Positions 41,207 through 55,925 of a DNA stretch of 64,000 bases are shown here, piece after piece (position 1 is the first letter of the stretch; each line of letters opens with the position of its first letter). The DNA comes from Ipomoea triloba (taxonomy: Eukaryota; Streptophyta; Magnoliopsida; Solanales; Convolvulaceae), in NCBI RefSeq assembly GCF_003576645.1, contig NC_044916.1, positions 2,998,702-3,062,701 on the forward strand, written 5' to 3'. The translations under genes were made by a program, and so were the position numbers. The notes under the pieces are model-generated. The model had not been told where the DNA came from. It ran no database searches and worked only from the letters and a program-made list of their open reading frames with translations.

Positions 41207-42262
41207 TCTTGACCTCCTGCTTCTTCTTGGCATGTACCATTAGATCTTGCCCAACAACACAAGTCAAATAATTCTCAGCCCATGACCTATATCCCCATCA
41301 GGAGCTTAAGGCACTTCATGCTAAAATTATTACGGAGTACTTTAGATCCGTTGGGCATTATTATTCTAAGGAGAAAGAAAAAGGTGATTTTTTAATATAA
41401 ATATTGAATACTTGAAAGCTTTCAATAATAATAAAATTGATCATGTATTCTTTTACTAAAACTCTCAATCATGGGTGAAGTCTAAATAGACAATCAGTCC
41501 TCACTTTTTACCTGAAGATCATGTTCTCATATGCATGTGTTTGATCTGAACATTCCATGGTATTATCTTAACTCACCTTGCACATATAAAATGATAAAAA
41601 TATCAAACTTTCATATTCATCTACAAGCTTAATGCCTTAATCCATTGCATTTTCTACATCTTACGTAGTTAAATATTTTTATTTGCATGTAACATGTTAA
41701 GATGGTAAAAAAGTAGAGCTTATTTTGATAAATTGTTAACCTAAGCAATGAAATGATCGAATTGATTAGAATGTTAAAAACATAAGTTAACCTTGATTAA
41801 AAATTAATAATATAAGTATTAAGTTGATATACACAAATTTATAATTATCAAAAAAAGTTAGATGATAGGAGAAATTCACTTTTTGTAATAAAAATACAGT
41901 ACTTTTTTAGAATTGAACTTGTGACTTTATTATGAGAATCATATTTTGCGGTCCATTTCAGTACCAAATTAAAGAAGAAGAAAAAAATTGTTGATAGATA
42001 GACGTCTTCCCAAACCAAATTTAAAGTCATTAAATTATTGTTGAGGAAATAGGCAATCGCTGAACAATCAAAGTCCAGTCTTGGTATGAAAGCGAGGGCG
42101 GCGGGCAACGAAGGGAAAGCTGCGCTGTAGCCTGCAGGTGATTGCATGATTTGTATGTTATATATATTCTTCCCACTCCTTTCTTTTTCAATTCTCTCTC
42201 TATAATATACTTTTGTTACAATATAATTTTCATTATCAAATTAAAAGTAGTTTCCGCGTTTC
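41207..42262. other. Intergenic upstream of CRK at 42484
   Basis: AT-rich with no gene. Block A copy 5 lies at 41990-42115. Confidence 0.4.
41990..42115 (+). repeat. CRK upstream block A (copy 5)
   Basis: GATAGATAGACGTCTTCCCAA, then TTTAAAGTCATTAAATTATT and GTTGAGGAAATAGGCAA. It lies about 0.4-0.5 kb before the CRK at 42484, as for the CRK at 16414. Confidence 0.6.
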
Positions 42263-42283
42263 CACTCCCGTCGTCATCAATGC
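42263..42283 (+). promoter_or_regulatory. CRK upstream block B, CRK at 42484
   Basis: CCCGTCGTCATCAATGC, identical to the copy before the CRK at 16414 and at a similar distance (about 200 bases) from the ATG. The surrounding ~250 bases are also nearly identical between these two genes. Confidence 0.45.
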
Positions 42284-42483
42284 CACAGCTTTCCGCCACG
42301 TACAATGAACAAACAACGTTACTTCCTAGTTCCTACCCTATTCCTTTGTTGAAAACATGAAGCTCTGGAAAAAACAACAAAATCCTTTGACGAGTAAAAC
42401 AAACCATGTCTTCAAAATCCCCTTTTTATGTGGGTGTTCTCCTCAACAACAAATCACTAACTCAACAAAAATAATAAACAATT

Positions 42484-45113
<2,630 letters not shown>

Positions 45114-47149
45114 GGGAGAGAACCAAGGAATTCAACAATGGAGTACGAGGATGAAACTTATGCAGATTGAAAAATAAATGTTTTGATGTATTGAATTCTA
45201 GTCCATGCATTATATTGTTTGGAAATGATGAATATTGGTTGTGTAATGCTGCTCTTTCTGCCTTTGAGATGTAACTTTTGTAGGTCTGTGATTATATATT
45301 GTTAAACTTGTAATTTTGTGATTAGTAAATCAACATTCTGATTAATTTGATTGAAGATTGCTCATAATGAATGAGGTCGTTAAATGTATTTACATTTGGT
45401 TGTTACATGTTCAAGAAATTGCAATTGAATGGTATTATTTCAAAACTATACAAACCTATTTAGTTAAATGCAGGGACGGAACCACTATGGGGGCAGTGGG
45501 GACAGCTGCCCCCACTAATCCCACCCCAACATCATATATAGCCTTTGTATGTATATATGTATATATTGTACATGTTTTATATATAAATATATGAAAACAG
45601 ATAAAAATTAACAATTGATAAGCTTACAGAGTTGGTAAAGGTGTGGTTTTGTATAGCAATCGGCGAGGGTTTGAATATGCACCTGCTTTCTTCACTTTTT
45701 AATTGTATATTACATATATAGCTATTTCTTTTCACATAGCTTTCTTCATTACTTTTTTAATATATATATATAAATTAATTAATAATAAGATGTATAATTT
45801 ATAATGTGTTTTCTATTTGAATTATTTTATCAAATTAATTATGTTTTATATAGTGTTATGAATATTTTTATAAAGTTTTGATGCGTTTTATTTTTCGCCT
45901 ATATCCAACCATATTTATAATGTATTTTTTAATTTAACAATTTATTCGTATTTGATATTTGTATTTGAACCTTGTGTTTAAACATTTTTGAACTTAGTTT
46001 ACCTTTGCTTCCTCGCCCCCTCACCCACCCACCCACCCTCTGATACGTCACTAGTTGAATGGTATTATTTTAAAATTATTAAATGCGTTTACATGACATG
46101 ACAAGAATTATCTTTTCTTTTTTATAACATATGCTAATTGATTAAAAAAAAAGTGTCGTAATTTAGGAAAAAAAAAAAAAAAAACCTCAGCAAAATCAAA
46201 ATCAGAATATAGTAAAAATTTAATTCTAAAAATTCCTTATAATTTTCCCAAGAATATAGGTCAAAGAGACGTGACAAAGATTGTGTCTAAATTGGTTACA
46301 TACATGATACATTGTATATATGATACATATGTTACTGTCAATGCCATAAGTCAAAGTCTTCCGAAGATAGAGACTTCATTACAGTCTTGGCTCCCTCATT
46401 GTCTTTGGGTACCTTTAAAAAAAAAAAAAAAAAAAAAACTTGTGATCTCAGTTTCGTCAGACTAATTCTAAGCTCACAGGATCCAACTCCTAAAGTCACT
46501 GCATAAGTAAATTACGAGTGGTGCAATCCGCTCACCGGTTATATCTTAGTCTTCATCTGTGCACAAGGATCCAATCTAGACCTTCTAGTATTCTTTGGGC
46601 ATTTTTCTCATATATGCTTTCTGTGGGATTCAAACACCTATATAATCGCCTTCGGTCCTGACCTTTAAGTAAGGTGATGAACCAACTACATTACGTCTCA
46701 GGAGACTGGGGTACATTTTTTGTTAGAGTACAAAGTGTCCTAAATATTCCTTAACTATAAGAGACACTTTTTCTTTTTAGGGTATGTACACGTAGAAACC
46801 ATAAAAAAAATTGAAAATAATTTTCAAAAAATAACTCAATTTTGAGTTCTCTAAAGAAGGTGCTGACACTGAATGCCAGATAGAAAATAAAAAATGATGG
46901 CCAAATAGAACATCAAAGACTGAGGCTAAACAAAAGAAAAGGAGTAAAAAGGAAATTGAAAACATTGTCGCTAACATTCGATAGCAAATTTGGTATTTTG
47001 GGTAGCGATTATAAAATGATCGAATTAACAATAGTATTAGATAAAATTGATTTTAAAAAAAAATAAAAATAAAAACTATTAACAACATTCAATAAATTGA
47101 TTTTTAGAAAATAAATTGTAATTATCATAAAATTTTTAAAGAAAAATTA
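45114..47149. other. Intergenic with a TE-like insertion and tRNA-like SINE head
   Basis: No gene. A possible element at about 45473-46053 starts AGGGACGGAACCACTATGGG, ends near TGATACGTCACT, and is flanked by two related copies of TTGAATGGTATTATTT (about 45426, 46055). About 45620-45690 resembles a SINE Pol III promoter (TTACAGAGTTGGTAAAGG, then GAGGGTTTGAATATGCAC). Poly-A tracts lie at about 46170 and 46418. About 46275-46370 contains a decayed CRK-flank module. Confidence 0.35.
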
Positions 47150-47260
47150 ATGTATAGAAGTCATGTAAAACCAATAGGTAGAGCCAATCAATCAACTTGG
47201 TATAAAGTCCTCTTTGTATGAAAGGTGAGGCAGTGAGGCACCGGGCGCCCGGCGGCAAGG
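47150..47260 (+). repeat. CRK upstream block A (copy 6)
   Basis: GTATAGAAGTCATGTAAAACC, then GGTAGAGCCAATCAATCAAC and GTCCTC...GTATGAAAGG. It lies before the kinase pseudogene at 47665 and shows that the pseudogene kept its ancestral promoter region. Confidence 0.55.
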
Positions 47261-47534
47261 GGAAGTTGCGAATTTGTGCTTTCCCTTTTCTAGAAGTTTA
47301 TGTAATTAAACAAAATTTTATAACCATAACGGATGGTCAGTTGACTTGATAATCCTCTTGAATTTTTCTCATATGTATTAATCATTGTTATAATTTGTAT
47401 AACTTTAGAATATTAATATTTTTAAACATTATCTTTTGCATTACTAAAAAATAATTATTTTATTTTATATTTAAATGAAATTTTTACATAAATTTAATTC
47501 ATTTAAGGATGTTGAATTGTCAAATGTTCTGATC

Positions 47535-47555
47535 CACTCCCGTCGTCATCAATGC
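47535..47555 (+). promoter_or_regulatory. CRK upstream block B before the pseudogene
   Basis: CCCGTCGTCATCAATGC is intact even though the gene behind it is broken. It is followed by the same ACAGTGAACAGACAACTTTACTTCGTA-type sequence as the other copies. Confidence 0.4.
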
Positions 47556-47664
47556 ATGGTAGGGGGATGGCTCTCCACAACAGTGAACAGACAACTTTAC
47601 TTCGTATGTCATTTATTTGTTGCATAATAAAAAATTGGGAAAGAAAACGCATGCTCCATTTCTG

Positions 47665-48615
47665 AAAAACCTTCCCAATGGACAAGAGGTAGCTGTAAAA
47701 GGACTTTCAAGAAGTTTAGGACAAGGAGTTCAAAAATTCAAGAACGAGGTTGGAGTAGGTGCCAAGCTTCAGCACATAAATTTAGTTAGGATATTGAGAT
47801 TTTACTCCCAAGAAAGAGAAATGAGGCAATTCGAATTGGTCAAAGCATTACAAGATTACAATTGAAAGGGATAGGCGGATAGCACAAGGAGTACTATACC
47901 TTTACGGAGATTCTAGCCTAGAAAATCATATAGACATATACCATGATTTCAAGACAGGTAATATAGGGCTGGATGTAAATATGAACCCAAAAATAGCATA
48001 TTTTGACTTGGAGTTATCAAATCCAATGAAATACAAGAAGAGTGGTTGGAACCATAGTAAGTTTTCATTTTCATCTTAGTTGTGTCCATCTACAATCTCA
48101 GTGGGCACCCAACAACCATTACATCCTTTGTTATTCGGTTCATCATTGCAATAATATGTCTTCATTCAGTTCATCTGTTTCCATGTGTATACTTAATATC
48201 TTAAATTTATTTAATGGCGGGTAGTGATTACATGTCTCCCGAATATGCAATGCACGATCAATTCTCTGTAAGTCTGATGTTTATAGCTTTGGTGTTCTGG
48301 TTTTAGAGATTGTAACTAGGAAAAAAAAAAAGTTTCAACTTCAGAGATTCAGGTAGAGCACAGGACCTCCTAGTATGTGAGTATAAAATCCATGATAGAA
48401 CCTTCATTCTAACCTCTCTGCAAAATCATTAATATTGTTATCCCTTTTAACTTAATTAATGCTGGTAAATGTGTTCTTGGAGAATCCTACTCAAGAGATG
48501 AAGTCATATCCATATTGCCGTGAGTCCGTGGCCTCTTCAACCTGCATTTTTGTGTAGTGTAAGATCAGAGAAAATGGTGAATGGGGCATTCCATTACTGG
48601 GCTTGATCCAAGATG
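47665..48615 (+). pseudogene. Decayed CRK kinase pseudogene
   Basis: Exon-4-like sequence ([14 protein letters not shown]...VGAKLQH.NLVRIL) starts directly behind the promoter region, so exons 1-3 (ectodomain, transmembrane segment, P-loop) are deleted. At about 47825 exon 4 is fused to the middle of exon 5, losing [13 protein letters not shown] and intron 4. The catalytic-loop region (about 47935-47985) has indels, and HRDLK is not recoverable (YHDFKTG-like). Exon 6 (about 48226-48375: GTGATTACATGTCTCCCGAA) has frameshifts, and exon 7 is reduced to pieces (48478-48616) ending near CTTGATCCAAGATGA. It is clearly non-functional. A tRNA-His follows 53 bases later. Confidence 0.85.
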
Positions 48616-48668
48616 AGGTTTGTGCAGCAGAGTGGGTCGTAGGAACGGCAAAACATAAAATTGGAGAA

Positions 48669-48740
48669 TGTGGCTGCTGGGATTCGAGCCCAGGTCTCTA
48701 CGGCCACAACGTAGAATTCTTACCACTAAACTACAGCCAC
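48669..48740 (-). tRNA. tRNA-His (GTG), copy 2
   Basis: The same 72-nt fold as at 3810: acceptor GTGGCTG/CAGCCAC, discriminator A, loop TTGTGGC with anticodon GTG, T arm GGGCTCGAATCCC. The anticodon stem reads CTACG/CGTAG instead of TCACG/CGTGA, so paired changes keep the helix. An AAAA on the + strand about 15 bases beyond the 3' end serves as terminator. It lies just past the CRK pseudogene. Confidence 0.92.
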
Positions 48741-50097
48741 ATTATTGAGAAAGTAGATGATAAAATCCTAATTATATATATGTCTTCATGATAATTATGG
48801 TTTGAATTAATGCTGAATTTAATCCTCTAACTATCACTCATTTTTAATTTTATTCGTTGAATTTTAAAGCTATTAAACTTAGCATTAGAGTATTGAATCC
48901 TTTTCAATTCTAATCCACGATTAACTTTTTCCTATTAACATTGAAGGCAAAATCAGAGCTGATTGAATAAGGAAATTAGTGCTTTAACATTGAGGGTGAA
49001 ATTAGAGCGACTAGAATAAAGAAAATTAGGGTTTTGTTTCCCATGTGTGAAAATCCCTATTAACATTGAGGGTGAAATTAAGGCTGATTAAAAAAAAAAT
49101 AGAGCTTTGCTTTTCATGTGTGAGAAATAATTGGCGCAATAGTCATTGTTTTCTAATTTTACCCTTGTTAATAAGTGATATATAGTTAGAAGACTAAATT
49201 CAAAATTAACTCTTATAGTTTTATTGAGTTTCAAGTTTTCAACTTATCATTTGAATCGTTACATAACAGGGTTTAAATGGCAAGACATCATTGTTTTCAA
49301 CTAGAGTCAAGACATGGTTAAAAATTAAATTGAATATTTTTCTTTATATCAATGGGCATGTCCAGTTGTTAAGAATATTTGTAATAGATTTTGATAATGT
49401 AAAGGGTAATGTATAAACACTTTAGACTCCTCATTCTTTGTTGTAAAATCAGATAAGCTTCGCAATTAGACTAAATCGATAGGAAAAGCTTCGGAATGAA
49501 GAATTTCAGAAGGAAGCAAGCGGAAGAAGTCATGCCAGACGGAAGCTAAGGGGTTTAATAGGAGTCCAAGACTAGAAGAAGTCTTGATAAATCTTCCTAG
49601 TTGTTGAAAGGGAATTTCCACTATTTTCCAAGCATGTTGGAGGCCAATTGAAAGATGTTTTAAGAAAGATCAACCTTTGAAGGAGATCACTCAAGGAAGA
49701 ACAAAAAAGAACCGTTTGAAAGATGTAACTTGTCTAACACATAGAAGTCTATAGATGAGACAAATTGGTGATATATAAACAAAACCAGGTATTTTTACTT
49801 TGGAAGTACTTATAAGCTAAATACGGAAATAGTATGAAAGTCTAACAATCAATTAAGAGCAAGGTTTATACATATACAAAATGCTTATTTAATGTGCTCA
49901 TCTATTGAAACATAATCATTGAGTTTCTTCCTTGACAACTCTCTACAAGTTTAATTTCTTGTTTATATATATGAAAAAAAAATGGAAGATATTGCCTTGT
50001 GATGGTTATCACCTGTCAATTACTTCATCTACCCGGCATAGTTGATAGGATTATAGGAAGCACCTGCAAGATTGTTGATTAAAAATTCATAGTTTAT
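48741..50097. other. Intergenic; left member of a direct repeat
   Basis: No gene. About 48955-49090 has a degenerate tandem repeat (CATTGAGGGTGAAATTA.AGC). About 49845-50095 is repeated at about 50925-51150 (TTATTTAATGTGCTCAT, GATGGTTATCACCTGTCA, AGCAAGATTGTTGATTAAAAA-type words). Confidence 0.5.
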
Positions 50098-50268
50098 AGG
50101 AAGGCCTACAATGGCAAAAGTAATCCCAATGCTCAATAGTGTCATTATGTTACTAGGTCACCACCTATTCAACCTTCATTTTTGTGCAGTAGAAGATAAG
50201 AGACAATGGAGAAAGGGGTAGAATCAATGAGTCCTGCAAGCAAGTGCCATTGTATATGAAATGTCCAT
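50098..50268 (+). pseudogene. CRK exon-7 fragment
   Basis: AGGAAGGCCTACAATGGCAA, then CCCAATGCTCAATAGTG, TTCATTTTTGTGCAGTAGAA and GAAATGTCCATT follow CRK exon 7 ([12 protein letters not shown]...PAFFY.GRS...NEMSI) with indels. It is the last part of a lost CRK; a tRNA-His follows. Confidence 0.75.
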
Positions 50269-50326
50269 TGGAATTTATTCACAGCAGGGCGTGGTATAAA
50301 AAGGCAGATGAGGCTGGTAATAAAAC

Positions 50327-50398
50327 TGTGGCTGCTGGGATTCGAGCCCAGGTCTTCACGGCCACAACGTGAAATTCTCACCACTAAACTACAGCCAC
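50327..50398 (-). tRNA. tRNA-His (GTG), copy 3
   Basis: 72-nt tRNA with the same stems, anticodon loop TTGTGGC, box A TAGTTTAGTGG and T arm as the copy at 3810. A TTTT terminator (minus strand, 50325-50322) begins one base past the discriminator. It lies about 60 bases after a CRK exon-7 remnant. Confidence 0.93.
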
Positions 50399-51193
50399 AA
50401 GGTTGGTATAAAGAATGATGAAATCTTATTTATATATTAAGGGTGTTTTTCATGCATGTTTAATTTTAACATTTTGAGTTACAAGCTTTCCAACTTTATC
50501 ATTTCAAGCTACAAAATGAGGTTTAATTGGCAAGACATCAATTTTGCAACTAGCCAAGACTTTGTTCAAAATGGTACAACCCCATCCAAGTTAATCAAAT
50601 TGTTGCTGCTTAGTAACCACAAACTTCTAAATTGAAGTCTTAATAAGAGTGATTTGGTCCTTATGGTGTTGATTTACCTTCCTTGTGGTCCTTTGTCGAT
50701 TAGAATTACAAAATAATACACATCTTTAGGCGGTGGTTACAAATTTCCCTTAGACAACAAAATTACATAGTTTTCTTGGCAACAATGGGCATGTACAGTA
50801 CACTGGAGCTTGAAATAAATGGTATGAATTGTTAATACAATCACTAATCATACAACTCTAGCAAATTAACCATTAACCATGGTGATAATCCAAACATAAA
50901 CAAAAGATAGGCGGTTATAAAAGTCTAACAATCAAGAGTAAGGTTTATATAGATACAGAGTACTTATTTAATGTGCTCATATATTGAAACAGAATCATTT
51001 GAGCTTACTCCTTCACCACTCTCTCTACAAGTTTCTTGTTTATAAAAAATGGAAGATGTTGCCTTCCTTGTGATGGTTATCACCTGTCATTTACTTCATC
51101 TACCCGCCATAGTTTATAGGAAGCATCAGCAAGATTGTTGATTAAAAATTCTGTCATTTCCTCGGTTTAGGAGTGTTCTAGGCCGCCACAAAA
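50399..51193. repeat. Intergenic; right member of a direct repeat
   Basis: About 50925-51150 copies about 49845-50095, so the CRK exon-7/tRNA-His unit lies between two direct repeats about 1.06 kb apart. No gene is seen. Confidence 0.5.
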
Positions 51194-53380
51194 TTAAGCA
51201 ACTGGGGGGCGGAGGGCGTGATCTTCTGATGTATCAACAGCGGCAGCAGGTGCGAATTGCCACATGGGAATTCCAGGATAGCCGACAAATGGCACCAGCT
51301 TGCTGCCAACAACTTGATGAGGAGCTGCAAATGGAGCGGGAATTGCAGGAGGGTGAGGTAGGAAACCGGGTTGAGAGTTCAAGGCTTTTAGTTGCTGCTC
51401 GAGTTTGTCCTTCTCAGTTTTCAACTTTTGTTTCTCATCTCTAAGTTCGTTTTTCTCAGCCTGCGGAAGCAAAGACTATTGATTACAAAACCAAAGAACC
51501 GAAATGTCTGAAGGGATAGAAGTCCTAACACGGGAGATTTTTTATGATATGAAACGAAGAAAAAGCTGCACCTTTAGTTCATTAACCTTCTCCTGTAAAT
51601 TGTCAAACGACTTCTTCAGCTTCTGAGCTTCATCCCTCAGCTGAACTACCATTCGAACAGCATCGCTCAATATGGCTGATTTGTCCATTTTCGGTGGCTT
51701 GCCAGGATCCAGGACAGAACTTAATTCTTGGAATCTTGACATATAATAGATCATCCATAACATATCCATTTATAAACACAAAAAATGCCCCACAGTGGTG
51801 TGCTTATTTAATAAGTACAGTAATATATGAGCGAGAATGCACACTCTGAGGGACAAAGGGAGAGAGGAGTACCGGTCATTCAGCCTATCCCTGCGCATTT
51901 TCTCCCTATGTGCTTTGGATTCAGGTGCATTGCATGCTTCTGATCTCGCCCTGAAATATATGAAAGTATGAAAAACAGATATACAAAAATAAAAGAAAAG
52001 GGAAGAAGATAATATCTAGATTTGAATATTGCATAGTACCATATGGATACAGTAGAGAAGATACAAATTGTAAACAAATTCCAGAAAACATATAATCACC
52101 TCTTTTTGGAGTTGCATTCCTTCAAAACGTCAGAATTGCCATCCGATACATCAAGCCCAGTACTGTAACATGGCAAATCAATATCATAATGCCATCATTA
52201 GAATGCAAGGTTAACTTTCTTTATAAAATTCTAACATTCCCTGACGAAGAAAACGAAAGGAAAAGTTTGGTAAAAAAAAGGCAAAGGGGAAAAGTGGATG
52301 CATTCTAGTGTTTTCCAGATAAAGAGTCAAGTGGGAACATCAAAAGAAGGCTTTAAAAAGAAATCGTCTTCAGATATGGATGAACAAAGCAAGATGGATT
52401 GACAGAGACTCTCAAGTCTAATACAAAATAAACTTTCAATTGACAGAGACTCTTAAGTCTTATCTATGTGATGACATTCATCATCTATGCTTTCATTCGT
52501 TTTGGAACACTCCCATAATGGGAAAACAGGCACAAATATAACACTCATTATCCAGGCTTTACACTTTAGTGGATGCACTTTCCCAAGTTTTCATAGAACC
52601 ATTGCCACTCATTCAGATATCAGGACCAGAAAGGCCAAAAGAAACACATTCAACTCATTATATCAGTCTTTAGATAGCAACAGAAACAGAAACAGTGTTT
52701 AACAAAGTAAACCAATGAACCTTAGACCTACAAAAACTTCATCAACAAAAACACCACACCATGAATGCTCATTAACCCATCTGAGTCAAACATTCACCTA
52801 TCATTACTTGTCCTCACATGTCATGACTACCCTTTCTATACAGCAGAAATAGTCTCTTACAGTATAAACATTAACATTAATGGAAACAGAGTAATTAAGA
52901 AGTACAAACACTGAAGCCTATTCCAGAAAAAACGCTCAAAACAATGACAGAAATTCTGGAATTTTGTTGTATAACTATGGACAAATTAAACGCCCAATTC
53001 AGAAGAAGCCCCCACCTAACCCATCATCTCCCAGAGAAAAAGATGCAAACTTTGGAAATAATCTGACATTTCAACCCAGAAAAAAAACTCCACTTATCGT
53101 AAACAAATAGTGAGACGTGGTTCCATCCCTCACAAGAACACCATCTGATTACGTAAACCTAAAATCCTGGAAGCGAATTCCAGTGAGATTTTAGAAGAAT
53201 TACTAAAATTGCTGAGGAAAAATAAGGATGTAGAGACCTAGGAGCGGCGGGAACGGAGAAAGCATTAGGAGGCCATTGAAATCCAGGTTCAAGAGAAGGG
53301 AAGTGGGCGCCGGGCACAGAAATGTCTTCAAATCCCAGATCGAGGAGCCAGTTGGAGCAGTCCTCCTCCGGAGCCGCCAT
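51194..53380 (-). CDS. bHLH transcription factor, subgroup IVc (ILR3/bHLH115-like), 237 aa
   Basis: Five exons on the minus strand: 53380-53238, 52162-52100, 51950-51873, 51734-51572 and 51460-51194, with GT-AG borders and phases 2, 2, 2, 0. The N-terminus is acidic/aromatic. The bHLH region begins KKRARSEACNAPESKAHREK and continues MRRDRLNDRFQELSSVLDPG. Basic-region Glu (about 85) and the Arg pair (88-89) for E-box contact are present. A leucine-rich coiled coil follows (LRDEAQKLKK...NELRDEKQKLKTEKDKLEQQLKAL), then SKLVPF.GYPG.PMWQF and the terminal DHALRPPVA. This order and ending are diagnostic of the ILR3/bHLH34/104/115 group, nuclear activators of the iron-deficiency response. The C-terminal region in that group is known to be recognised by the BRUTUS E3 ligase. 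Its length equals the family norm. Which of the four members it represents is not certain. Confidence 0.92.
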
Positions 53381-55619
53381 TGCAGTCGACGACGGTTGGC
53401 GTTCGGCAACGGCGAGTGAAGTACACCGGAGATTTTTGGTGAGCGGGTTTTTTTGACGAGAGAAAAAGAGTTACCCAAAAAAAATGTGAATGAAAAAGTT
53501 AGAGAGACTAAATCAAGAAAAAGAGCGGTGGAAGGACAGAGCGACTCCGTGGCGGGCGGATGTTTGGGGTCTTTTGATGGGTAGTTGGACACGTAGACGC
53601 CACCCGTTCCTTTACGTCATCAAATCCGTATGGTGACAGCTCAATTAGTCACGGGATAAAGTTTGAAAACAATGTCTTGCCAGGACAGTATAAAAGCAAT
53701 TTGGCTGGGCCATGAGATCCTTAAAGTTGGAGTTCAAACATTTGGAAACAGCAATCAAATCCTTGTGGTCATAAATAACATTTATCTTCGTTTTATTTGC
53801 ATCAAATCTTAAGAAATCTCATACAATTTAATATGATATAAGATCATTGATAAACTTTGACCCATAATCTTGCAATTGTATAACCCTCTAGCCAGGACTA
53901 GAGGTCAAATATCTTTTGAGTTAATCCCTAAAGGTAGGTAGTGGATTGATAATGTCAATTGAGTGTATCTTTTGTGTTAGTAATTTTTAAAGGTTAGTGG
54001 ATTGATAATGTCAACTGAGTAAGGTTAGACTTGCTTTAATTTTCATCCGTACATTTTTCGGTAGCATAATGTTTGAAAAATTTGCACTTACTCTTATCCT
54101 CACATTGTCTTGCTACAACTGGAAACATCATTTTATATTAGTCATGATAATCCTGGACTACACCCAAAAAAAAAATTATTTTACAATTTTTCTTTTTAGA
54201 TCAAAGAGGAACAGGAATACCCGGAGACATCAATTATTCAAGTCAATCATTCTCCAAAACGCATTGAGTTTTCGATGGCAAGTTAATAGTGAATAATAAT
54301 ATGGTATGCTTTTGATGAGTTTTTAACTGTACACTGAGCTTATCAAAGTGGAAAGAAAAGAAAAATGTATTTTGAAATTAAAAATGGAAGATTATGATGC
54401 GATTTGTCCAACCCATTGGCCATTTCCAACCTTCCATAGTGTGATGGAATTTCTTGAACGCTTGGTGGAGAGTGGAAACCATGGCGTCACTCTTTTAAAG
54501 TTTGGGCATATGAGTATTCTTTGCATATTGGTCCCTTAAAATATGCATATTCCAAGAACAAAACAAAAAATCTTATTTAACATAACATATTGTGATTGGT
54601 TTAATGTCAAATCGGGAATCAAAACGGTTGCTAAACCGCTGAAAGATGAGCATCAATGGTCATTTTCCACAAAAATGTGCTCTGGGGAACCTTACAGATT
54701 TCTTGTTTAAGAGATATGAAAGAAATTGAAGCAGCAGATATCCACATCTGATATACAAGACAGTAGAGACTAGAGAGACTCAACCTACATTTTTTTTTGT
54801 ACTATTGACTCTATTACAATCTACATTGTACAGCTACAATCTACATTCGACATGAAACAGAACAAAAACCATAGAAATATAACAAACAATATACAATTGG
54901 TTTCTATTTGATCGTGTGGATGCAATCCGCTGAGGAAGCTAGAATCCCTACCATAGTAATATTCTCTGTATCTACGTCTGAATTCACACTGTCTAGCTTG
55001 TTAATGGAGGTATAGGAGTTCCATCCTCGAGAAAATGGAAGAAACTGTGCGGGAGGGAGGGGGGCGTATGCAAAGAAGGATTCAATGCCACGATAGAAGT
55101 GGAGTGTAAAGTTATTCCCAGAGAACAAAATTTCGTGAAGTTGAAAGGCACAAAAGAGACAAATCCTTGTGTGTGTATAGTCTTTTCGGTCAAAAGCAAG
55201 GCTATGGCGCTACGCTAACAGAATGCCTGCCTGCCATACAATTTGGCTCTAAGCACCCATGACAGACACTTTGGCTTTTCAAGAACTCAGGAGGTTCTCT
55301 AATGTTTAACAAGTTGGCACAAACGGTAGAAACCACACGCCAGAACACACAGATTAGGAATATATCCCGTGTTATCCTGTCATTTATCAACACCGATAAT
55401 GATAACTAAAAGCAATGGATTATATATAAGAAAACTCAGCGAATATCATGGACTTCCTGGACAACGATAGGTCAAGAAAGTGGTATTCTTTATCCCCTCC
55501 TTTTCAGATATACAAAGCCACTTGCCCATCGGAATAAAAAGATCATTGAAAACAAAACTATGATTTAAATCACTCCCTATATAAGTAAATAAAAAGTGTC
55601 ATCTTCCTCACCCCATTGC
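53381..55619. other. Intergenic between bHLH and small membrane-protein genes
   Basis: The bHLH promoter/5' leader lies at 53381 to about 53650. A SINE 3' end lies at about 54793-54832. About 54900-55400 is less AT-rich and may be 3' UTR or an unrecognised exon of the minus-strand gene at 55620; its frames lack a recognised domain. Nothing else is seen. Confidence 0.4.
54793..54832 (-). mobile_element. 3'-truncated SINE relic
   Basis: On the minus strand GATTGTAATAGAGTCAATAG is followed by TAC and an A-tail, matching the tail of the SINEs at 19771 and 63753. CAACCTACATT and CAATCTACATT flank it as a decayed target-site duplication. Confidence 0.5.
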
Positions 55620-55925
55620 TCATACATCTAAACCACTCTTAAGCAAATTTACTTCTGCATTTCTCCAATTTGAAAACAAAAGATCAATAATGAAAAACTG
55701 AAGAATTGAAGTAAATGTAACATAGATTCCCATGATCAGATAAGGAGGCCGGGGTGACTGTTTATGAGTGATAATTTCATTGCCCATCAGACATATATGG
55801 TTTTGCACAGTGTGAATGACATTGACTGAAGATTCTGAAATTTATACTAACAGTGAGCAAAGAGAGGGGTTTATATTACCTTCTGAAGTTGCAACCATGG
55901 CCTCAACAAAGGGTTTGATTGCCAT
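55620..55925 (-). CDS. Small single-pass membrane protein, unknown function (86 aa)
   Basis: Two coding exons on the minus strand: 55925-55880 and 55834-55620, joined at phase 1 with GT-AG borders. The product begins MAIKPFVEAMVATSEESSVN and continues through HICLMGNEIITHKQSPRPP. It has one hydrophobic segment (about residues 47-70: YLIMGIYVTFTSILQFFIID) and a short polar tail ending LKSGLDV. The leader upstream of the ATG contains TTAGGGTTTA, a telo-box motif common in plant 5' regions. A CAG acceptor at about 55986-55988 and a CCT/GTAAGT donor near 56250 suggest a spliced non-coding 5' exon further right. I do not recognise the family. The consistent splicing is the main support; it could instead be the 3' part of a longer gene. 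Confidence 0.55.

Noticed and set aside
47617..47865. 82-aa kinase-like frame considered as a functional short protein
   Set aside because: It lacks the P-loop and catalytic loop, starts in promoter sequence, and ends at a deletion junction. It is part of the pseudogene at 47665.
53203..53592. 129-aa minus-strand frame overlapping bHLH exon 1
   Set aside because: It is in a different frame from the bHLH start; it is Ser/Phe-rich promoter sequence without a domain.
54904..55393. Minus-strand frames of 63-74 aa near the small membrane-protein gene
   Set aside because: They have no ATG in good context or no splice continuity with 55620-55925, and no recognisable motif. They may be 3' UTR.
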